This document shows, piece by piece, positions 56,483 to 64,000 of a stretch of 64,000 nt of DNA. The stretch is from Eopsaltria australis (taxonomy: Eukaryota > Chordata > Aves > Passeriformes > Petroicidae), in assembly GCA_034509425.1 (NCBI GenBank), contig JAVTVJ010000513.1, positions 248,001 through 312,000 on the forward strand, in the 5' to 3' direction. The notes under the pieces are model-generated. The model made no database searches and was not told the origin of the DNA. It saw only the letters and a program-made list of their open reading frames with translations. A program made the translations under genes and the position numbers. Each line of letters starts with the position of its first letter. The stretch's first letter is position 1.

Positions 56483-56910
56483 TGATAGGGAAGATGTCTT
56501 TAGAGACAATTCCATGAGTGAAGGTGTGGGTGTTGACATCTTTGAAATGGGTCTTAAGGTCTCTATGAACTTCAAGCAACAGGTTTATTACAGAAACAGA
56601 CAAGTGGGTCTGCACAAGCCTGAGTTTATGAACTTTGTGGTAAAATGAGAGGTTCGAGGGGGGATATGGGGTAGGCAGTTCAGGAAGGCTGTACCTTCCT
56701 AGAACCTCAGGCAATGGGGAAAGGAAGGGGGCAACACGTGGCTGCAAGTTTAGGATTAAAGGAGGCTGCACCCTCTGAAAGCCCGAGAGAGAAAACTCCT
56801 TGGGCATATGCCCCAGTGAACTCTCTCCCTTTATTAGAATAAAGTTTCAGGACTCCTCTGTCTCCTTTATGGACACTGGCTTTTCATAGCGAGATTTTCC
56901 ATCCATGACA
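56483..56910 (+). mobile_element. LTR-like insert in minisatellite
   Basis: Begins TGATAGGGAAG, has AATAAA at 56838-56843 followed by a CTCCTCTGTCTCC-rich stretch, and ends CCATCCATGACA. Minisatellite resumes on both sides. A short frame (56400-56648) crosses the boundary and is not a gene. Confidence 0.6.
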
Positions 56911-57385
56911 CTGTGGAACCTCATGGAACCAAGGGCCCATTGTGACACATCAAGGCCTCATTGGAACAAAGGAACCATTGCTGACAGTACAGAAACTCAT
57001 GGAACCAAGGGGCCATTGTGACAATGCAGATCCAAGGACTCCGTGATGACACTATGGAACCTCATGGAACCAAAGAGACCATTGTGACACTCTGGTGCCT
57101 CATGGAATCATGGAGACCATTGTGAAACTCAGGGTGCCCATGGAACCAAGGGTCAATGATGAAACTGTGGGACCCATGGAACCAAGGAGCCATTGGACAC
57201 CGCGGGGACTCATGGAGTCGGGGCTTTGTAGAACCAAGAAGCCACTGTGACATTGCAAGACCTCATAGCAGCAAGTGCCATTGTGACACTAAAGAAATAA
57301 GGAGAACATTGTGACACTACAGGACATAGTGGAAACAAGGTTGAGACAATTGTGACACTGTGGGGTCCCATGGAACCAAGGGAAC
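56911..57385 (-). repeat. 37-38 bp minisatellite, inverted
   Basis: About 12 units on the minus sense. Confidence 0.83.
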
Positions 57386-57690
57386 ATGGAACAGGCCTGG
57401 CTGGATTTGCCTCGTGGGGACCACCTTAAAGGTCAGTCTGACCTTGGCACTTGGCGGGCCACTGGCGCTGAAGCACTGGGGCTCTGGGCTTTCCTTCCTA
57501 TGGAAAAGAACCGTCCTCCTATTGCAAGTGTCCATATCCGAAATTATTGTTGTGCCTCTAAAATTCCCTATATCTGGGGATTTCTCCCAGACAAAATCTG
57601 CCAGCACCGTCTAGACTACCTGGCCTTGGCCTCTGGTGACTGCCCCTCATCTGCCCCCGTAACACTGGGACTTGGTTGCTTCCTTATTAT
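57386..57690 (-). repeat. 189 bp family repeat, about 1.6 units, inverted
   Basis: Same landmarks as 30017-30365; its passage into minisatellite at 57690 matches the one near 30360. Confidence 0.8.
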
Positions 57691-57960
57691 GGAGACCCTT
57701 GTGACACTGTGGGGTCTCGTGGAACCAAGGGGATCATTGTGGCACTGTGGGGCCACATGGTCCCAAGGGGCCAATGTGAAGCAGCAGGGCTTTTTGGAAC
57801 CAAGAGGCCATTGTTGCTTTACAGGGCCTGGTGGAACCAAAGGGCCATTGTGACCCTGCAGGGCACCGTGGATCCATGGAGACCATTGTGACATAGAAAG
57901 GCCCCATGGAATCATGGAGACCATTGTGACACTGTGGGGCCTCGTGGAAGCAAGGGGACA
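57691..57960 (-). repeat. 37-38 bp minisatellite, inverted
   Basis: About seven units. Includes the CCACGG-type variant unit also seen at 19770 and 23230. Confidence 0.82.
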
Positions 57961-58600
57961 TGGAACAGGTCTGGCTGGCTTGGCCTCCCAGGGGCAGCCT
58001 GACAGGTCTGGCTGATCTTGGCATGTTGAGGGCTGCTGCTCATCAGCCCCTGGAGCACTGGGGCTCTGTGCTGTCCTTCCTATGGAAAAGAACTGTCCTT
58101 CTCCACCCAGTGCCCATAGCCAAAATTGGTACTTCCCCTACTAAAATCCCTATATGAAGGGTTTCTCCCAGACAAAACCTGCCAGCTCTTGCTGGCCTTG
58201 GCCTCTGGTGGTCACCTCTCATCTGCCCCTGAAACATCAGAGCTTTGTTCCTTCCTTCCTATGAAAAAGAACCCTCCTTCTCCTCCAGGGGCCATGGCCA
58301 AAATTGGGATTCCACCTCCCCAAATTCCACCTATCCAAGGATTTCTCCCATCTGAATGTTGCCAGGACAGACAGCTCTGGTTGGCCTCGGCCCTCTGTGG
58401 CTGCCACTTATCTGTCCCTGAAACACTGGGGCTCTGCTTTCCTTCCTATGGAAAAGAGCCATCCTTCTTTTCCAGGTGCCCGTGGCCAAAACTGGAATTT
58501 GGCCTCCAAAATTCCATCTATCCAAGGATTGCTGTCAGACAAAAGCTGCTACAAGACACAGGTCTAGCTGGCCTTGTCCTCTGCTCAGTTTCTTAGACTA
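57961..58600 (-). repeat. 189 bp tandem repeat, inverted
   Basis: About 3.4 units (CACTGGGGCTCTG..CTTTCCTTCCTATGG on +). Confidence 0.85.
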
Positions 58601-59095
58601 TGAGCAGAAGGCCATTTCTTTCCCAGGGGAATGAAAACCCAGAGCCCCAGTGTTTCAGGGCCAGGTTACAGGCAGGCACCAGAGTCCAAGGCCAGCCAGA
58701 GCTGTCTGTCCTGGCAACATTTGTGTGGTAGAAACCCTTGGATATAGGGAATTTTGGAGGAGAAGTACCAGTTTTGGCCATGGGTGCCTGGGCAGGGGGG
58801 ATGGTTGTTTTTCACAGGAAGGAAAGCACAGAGTCCCAGTGTTTGAAGGCAGGTGAGAGATGGCCAAGGGAAGCCAAACTTGTTGGTAATGGCAGCTTTT
58901 GTTCAGAAGCACTCCCTGGATATAGGGAATTTTGGAGGCACAATTCCATTTTGGCAATGGGCACTTGGAGGAGAAGGACAGTTCTTTTCCATTTGAAGGG
59001 AAGCCCAGAGCCCCAGTGTTTCAGGGGTACATGGGGAGAGACCCCTGACATGCCAGGGTCAGTTGAGGCAGTCAGGCCAAGGGACCCAGTCCAAT
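58601..59095 (+). repeat. 189 bp tandem repeat, + sense
   Basis: About 2.5 units in the opposite orientation to the array it abuts, so the two form a head-to-head junction near 58.6 kb. Confidence 0.85.
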
Positions 59096-60191
59096 TACCT
59101 GTTCCCTTGGATCCATGGGGCCCTGTAGTGTCACAATGGTCCCTTGCTCCCATGAGGCCTTGCAGTGTCAAAATGGCTTCCTTGGTTCCATGGAGCTGCA
59201 CAATGACACAATGGCCCCTTGATTCCGTAAGGCTGCAGAGTGTCACAATGATCTCCATGATTCTGTATAGTCCCGCAGTGTCACAATGGGCCCTTGGTTC
59301 TATTGGGCTCCTCAGGATCACAATGGCCCCTGGACTGCACAAGGCCCAGCAGTGTCACAATGGCCCCTTGCTTCCATGAGTCCTTGCAGTGTCACAGGGG
59401 TCTCCTTGGTACCGCAGTATCACAATGGATTCCTGGTTCCATGGGGATTCACAATGTCAGAAGGGTCTCCTTGGTTTCATAAGGTCCTGCAGAGCCCCTT
59501 GATTCAACGAGGCCTCGAGGTGTCATAATGGTCTCCAGGATTCCATAAAGCCCCACAATGTCACAATGGACCTTTGGTTCCACGGGGTCCTGCACTGTTA
59601 CATGAGTCCTTAGATCCATGGGGCCCTGCAGTATCACAATGCTCTCCTTGGTTCAATGGTGCCACAGAGTGCCACAATTGCCCCTTGGCCTGATGAGACC
59701 CCACAGTGTCACAATGGCTCCTTGCTTCCATAAATCCTTGTAGTGTCACAAGGGACTCCTTGGTTCCATGGTGCTGCACAGTGTCACAGTGGTCCCTTGG
59801 TACAATGAGGCCTGTAGTGTCACAATGGTCTCCATGATTCCATAAGGCCCTGCAGTGTCACAACAGACCATTGGTTCCATGAGACCCCACAGTGTCACAA
59901 AGGCCCCTTGGTTCCATTGAGCCCCACAGAGTATCGCTATGGTGCCCTTGGTTCCACAAGGCCCTGAAGTGCCACAATGTCCCTGAAGTGCCAAAATGGC
60001 CCTTTGGTTTCACAAGGTCTCAAAGTGTAAAAATGGCCTCTATGGTTTCATGAGGCCCTGCTGCATCACAATGGACCCTTGGTTCTGCAGTGTAAGAACG
60101 TCTCCCTGGTCCCTTGGAGCCCCAGAGTGTCACTATTGTGCCCTAGGTTCCACGCGGCCTCATCGGATCATAATGGTCTCCATGGTCCCAC
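59096..60191 (+). repeat. 37-38 bp minisatellite, about 29 units
   Basis: The TCACAATGG landmark at 59131, 59168, 59206, 59243, 59281, 59318 and 59355 gives the 37-38 bp period directly. Confidence 0.92.
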
Positions 60192-60637
60192 GGATGCCTT
60201 AAAGAAGGCTGACCTGAAACAGAAACTAGACAGAGTTAAAAGAATAAAAGAAGTATTTATTAAAAGGCCTTTCCAAGGTACACCTCAGGCTATGCAAGAG
60301 TCTCGCAGAGACTATGCCCAAAATGGATGCCTAGCACATGTTTTTCAGACAGATATAAGTTCAGTTCATCTGCATATCAGAAACTGATTGTCCAGTTACA
60401 GCTTCAGGTAGTGGAGTCCCATCCTCAGTTTGTCCCCCTTCTTCTCTTGCTGCTGTCCACAGTTGTTTACATTTTTGGGCTTTTGGACAAACAGAGTATC
60501 CTTGAAATACAGGCCTAGAGAAATTGTTTTGTCTGAATAAAAATGCTAGAACAGCATCTGACAGGCTATGAAATTTTAGAGTTATACGTTAAAGCAGTAC
60601 TGATCTGGAAAATATGAAAGCTAAGACCTAAGGCATC
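60192..60637 (-). mobile_element. solo LTR, antisense
   Basis: The ends are inverted repeats (ATGCCTTA ... TAAGGCAT). The minus strand has AATAAA at 60256-60261 near its 3' end. Minisatellite lies on both sides. It is absent from the left arm of palindrome 2. Confidence 0.72.
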
Positions 60638-61305
60638 ACGATGAAACCACACTGGCTTACAATGGCTTCCCTGGTTCCATGATGTCCTCTGGTGTAAAAA
60701 TGGACTCCTTGGTTCCACAGTGTCAGAATGGACCCTTCATCCCATGGAGCCCCTCACTGTCACTGTGGTCCCCTTGATTCCATGGGGTCCTGCTGTGCTA
60801 TAATGGCCTCTTGGTTAAATGAGGCCCTGCAGTGTCACAATGGCCCCATGGTTCCAGTGGGTCCCAAAATGTCCTAATAGTCTCCATTGTTCCATGAGGC
60901 CCTGCAATGTCACTGTGGTCCCCTTGGTTCCACAGAGTCCCACAATGGATGATGGACCTTTGGTTCCATGAGGTTCCTCAGTGTGTGTCACAGTGGTCTC
61001 CTTGGATCTGCAGTGTCACAATGGCCCCTTGGCTCCATGATGCCTTGCTGTGTCACAATGGACTTTTGGTTCCATGAGTTTTCATACTGTCAACAATGCT
61101 CTCCGTGGTTCTGCAGTGTCACCATGGACCCTTTGTTCCGTGAGGTTCCGTCGTATAACGTGTTCATCTTGATTCCATGTGTTCCAACAGTGTCACAATG
61201 GCCCCTTGGTTCCACAAGGCCTTGCTGTGTCACAATGGCTCCTTGGTTCCATGAGGTTCCACAGTGTCACCATGGACTCCTTGGATCTGCCTTGTCACAA
61301 TGGAC
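60638..61305 (+). repeat. 37-38 bp minisatellite
   Basis: About 17 units. Mirror of 48466-49130. Confidence 0.85.
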
Positions 61306-61812
61306 TCTTCCCAACCTGGAAATGAAACTCAAGATAATTTCAGCAAGGAGGTAATATAGAAGTAGATCTTTATTTGAAGGTCTGCAAGGGGCAGTTATGG
61401 AAAGATGTCCACAAAAGCCCGCCCTCAGGAGATGAATGCAATTTTTTTAAGTTCAGTAAATCAGCATAGTTGACAAAAGTGCCAGTAAGGAGGACAAGGG
61501 GTGATGCAATTCCCCCCCAGGTCAAGCCCCTTCTCTTGAGTCCCCCCCTCAGCACTGGCTGTGCTCTGTCCATGAAAATGTATCTCAAGTTGTTCTCAGT
61601 CTTGGTTCCCAGGAAGAGCCAAGATAGCACTGGGGCCCTGTACCCTCTGGGACTTGGAGCTCTGGAATTTGTTTTGTCTTTCTGCCCAGGGAAAGGCCAT
61701 GGAAAATTACTGGGAAAAGTAGCCACTAATAGAGTTGGCTACAGAGCTACAAATATATGTGCAAAGAATACAGAGAACATATAAAAGGAAAAAAGGCAAA
61801 AACCAAAGTGGC
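61306..61812 (-). mobile_element. unidentified retroelement-like insert (inverted pair)
   Basis: Inverted copy of 47958-48465. The minus-strand frame (61726-61370) is 118 codons here, longer than in the partner because of upstream changes. Confidence 0.5.
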
Positions 61813-62194
61813 ATCAGTTCCATGCAGCCCTGTTGTGTCACAATGGCCCCTTGGTTCCATGAGTTTCCGTACTGTCAGCAATGCTTCCATTGTTCCAACA
61901 TGGCCTCGCTGAGCCACAATGGCCCCTTGGTTCCAGGAAGCCTTTCTCTGTCACAATGTACTTTTGGTTCCATGAGGTTTCTCAGTGTCACAATGGTCTC
62001 CTTGGATCCACAGTGTCACAATGGCCCCTTGGCTCCATGTGGCCCCACTGTGTTAAACTGGATTTAGGTTCCATGCAGCCCCACAGTGTCACAATGGTCT
62101 CCATGGTTCCATCAGGTTCTGCTGTGCCACAACGAATCCTTTGTTCCACGAGGTTCCACAGTGTCACAGTTGATTCCTTGGTTCCATGAGACCC
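61813..62194 (+). repeat. 37-38 bp minisatellite
   Basis: About ten units. Mirror of 47611-47957. Confidence 0.83.
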
Positions 62195-62554
62195 TGCTTT
62201 AACCACATCTCCAAAAGAGCAGAATAAGACTCCTTAACACTAATTTGGTGTTAAAGAGGCCAGCAAGAGACTCATGCTTGAGATCCAACATGGAAAACTC
62301 CTAACGTAACATCGACACGTGATTCTACAAGTGTGTTGGTTACACACAGTCCCTACATGCGTATTATAATTGTTCCGATTTCCATACAAACCACCTCAAG
62401 TTCTCAGATTCAATCCTTGTTTGTTCTATGACTGCACCCTTGAGCCAGATCTCCTCTTCAAACCATCCCTGCTGGGAAAGAGCCCCTGCATGCCTTGTTC
62501 CTCTGCTAAAAGTTCATAGACACAGTAAAAATTGAATTAACCCTTTTGGTATCA
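62195..62554 (-). mobile_element. LTR (short subfamily), antisense
   Basis: The window strand runs TGCTTTAACCACATC to TTTTGGTATCA. Same junction with the upstream segment as at 3200 and 47251. Confidence 0.7.
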
Positions 62555-64000
62555 AGGCCAAGGCTTTGTGTGGCCAGGCAGAGGCAGGCAGGACGCAGAG
62601 CTGTCAGCAAAGGAAGGGGCCAGCCAGCTGGGGCAGCCAGGGCATGAGGACAGCCTGCAGGGACAGAGGCACAGGGCAGGGACACCGTAGCACAGCCTGG
62701 GCTGCAGAGGCCACAGGCATGGGCAGCAGCTGCAAGGCCCTGCCAGAGGCAACTCCTGCAGCACTTGGCCATGGCTGCTGGCCCTGGGCGTGAGGCATGA
62801 GGAGGAGACAAGTGAGCCTTGCTGTGCTGGGGCCTCATTGCCTCCTTGGCCCTGCTCAGCAGCCTGGCAGGGGCCGCCCCATGGTGCTGCCCTTGCCATT
62901 GCACATGGCCACATGGCAGTGGCCCGGGAAGAGGCCTGAGCAATGAGGGAGGGACAGGATGTGCCTTGCCAGGGGCTGGGGCTCAGGCCTTGGCCCTTTG
63001 CATTGCTGAAACACATCCAGCTTTGCTCAGCATCACAGACACCTTTGCCTTGTTTGTCCCCAGCTGTCATCACTGCCTCCAGTGTTCTGCTCTAACTGGA
63101 ACCTGGGGACACTTTCTCAGTTGTGTCCCTCAGTGGGACCCATTAAAACTTCAAGAAACTTGAGAATTCAATTCTAACTTTGAATTCTTGAGAGGTTTCT
63201 TCAACTCCCTCTCAGGGACTGATGTTCAGGGACTCAGCACCAAAGCCCCAGAGGGTCATTCCAGTCCTTGTGCTGTGTCTGTGCTGCTGAGCTGGGCCGG
63301 GCTCCTGGCACAGAGGCAGCTCCTGGCAACCAAGAAGAGCTTCAAAAAGCCATTTCTCCTGAGGAGCAGCTCCTCTCCCAGCCCAGCAGGGCTGAGGGCA
63401 CTGCCTGCAGGCACCTGAGAGGAGTGAAGCACACAGAGGCTGAAAGCAGCTGGAAGGACAATTCAGAGCTTACTCATGGAGAAATCTTCACCACTTGTGA
63501 CACAGTCAGTCTCTGGCTGCAGGGATCTTGTAAAGCTGCCCCAGGACACGAGTGCTGTGAGTGTAAGGATGGCTGTGCTGGTGTTTGTGGTTTGGGGGAG
63601 GATGTGGTGCAGAGCGGGGCTGCCCTGGGCACCGTCAGAGGGACAGGGCAGGACGGCTCCTGCTGCCAGGGACGGCTGCAGGGACAGCTGAAGGTGGGGG
63701 TGCAGCCAGGGCTGCCCAGGGCTGTCCTGCACAGCAGCTCCTGCAGCCCTCAGGGCTCTTGGCCAGCCCAGGCCATCTGCCACCTGCCAGGGGCAGCTCT
63801 CAGCCTGCCTGGCAGCTCCCCATGGCCCGTGGAGGGGAGCTGTGGGTGCAAGGAGTGACTCCTGTCAGGGCAGGTGCTGCTGCTGTGCAGAGGCTGCTGT
63901 GTGGGCCAGGGCTGCTCAGAGCTCCAGCTCATGCCCAGCTCATTTCTGAGGGCACTTTTCAGGAGCACATTCAGGCCAGGGCTTTCCTGCTTGAGTCTCT
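62555..64000 (+). repeat. OR-upstream segment, copy 5 (type I), cut by window end
   Basis: Collinear with 3201-4655 on the same strand up to the last base, and beyond the point where copies 2-4 diverge from copy 1. It is thus the 5' side of an OR1-like unit. Confidence 0.82.

Larger units (their letters stand above)
58855..62554 (-). repeat. right arm of inverted repeat (palindrome 2)
   Basis: Inverted partner of 47251-50500, continued outward by the upstream segment at 62555-64000. It holds one LTR (60192-60637) that I do not see at the matching place in the left arm. Confidence 0.75.

Overview
The window looks like a bird genome, most likely a songbird. Four intact one-exon olfactory receptor (OR) genes belong to the avian-expanded gamma-c / OR14 group. 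Several fragments of CR1, the main avian LINE, are present, along with about seventeen LTR-like pieces and no recognisable internal retrovirus genes. There is no tRNA, rRNA or other single-copy protein gene that I can recognise.

Layout. 0-2.8 kb: a solo LTR and two tandem repeat families (a 37-38 bp minisatellite and a roughly 189 bp repeat). 2.84-18.9 kb: OR unit block 1. OR1 (6242-7174, +) and OR2 (15718-16683, -) point at each other across 8.5 kb of CR1, LTR and GC-rich sequence. 18.9-31.2 kb: spacer of 189 bp repeats, minisatellite and LTRs. Its middle (25.5-26.9 kb) is a CpG-rich segment with about eight copies of a ZNF143/Staf-like motif. 31.2-47.6 kb: block 2, an inverted copy of block 1, with OR3 (33302-34300, +) and OR4 (43569-44516, -). 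47.6-62.2 kb: a second spacer, mostly minisatellite, 189 bp repeat and LTRs, itself roughly palindromic about 54.9 kb. 62.2-64 kb: start of a further block in + orientation, cut by the window end.

The main architectural point is that the window is nested inverted repeats. Anchor pairs place one symmetry axis near 25.0 kb (arms about 18-19 kb each) and a second near 54.9 kb. A 1.2-1.9 kb segment that lies upstream of every OR occurs five times with strand order + - + - +. It predicts a fifth OR about 1.6 kb beyond the right end of the window.

The four receptors are nearly identical from the N-terminus through TM2 and at the G-protein-facing motifs. They differ at most positions of TM3 and parts of TM5 and TM6, the odorant-pocket helices. 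This fits gene conversion in a palindromic array combined with retained diversity in the pocket. All ORs have a 3' splice acceptor 20-24 nt upstream of the ATG, so noncoding 5' exons are expected.
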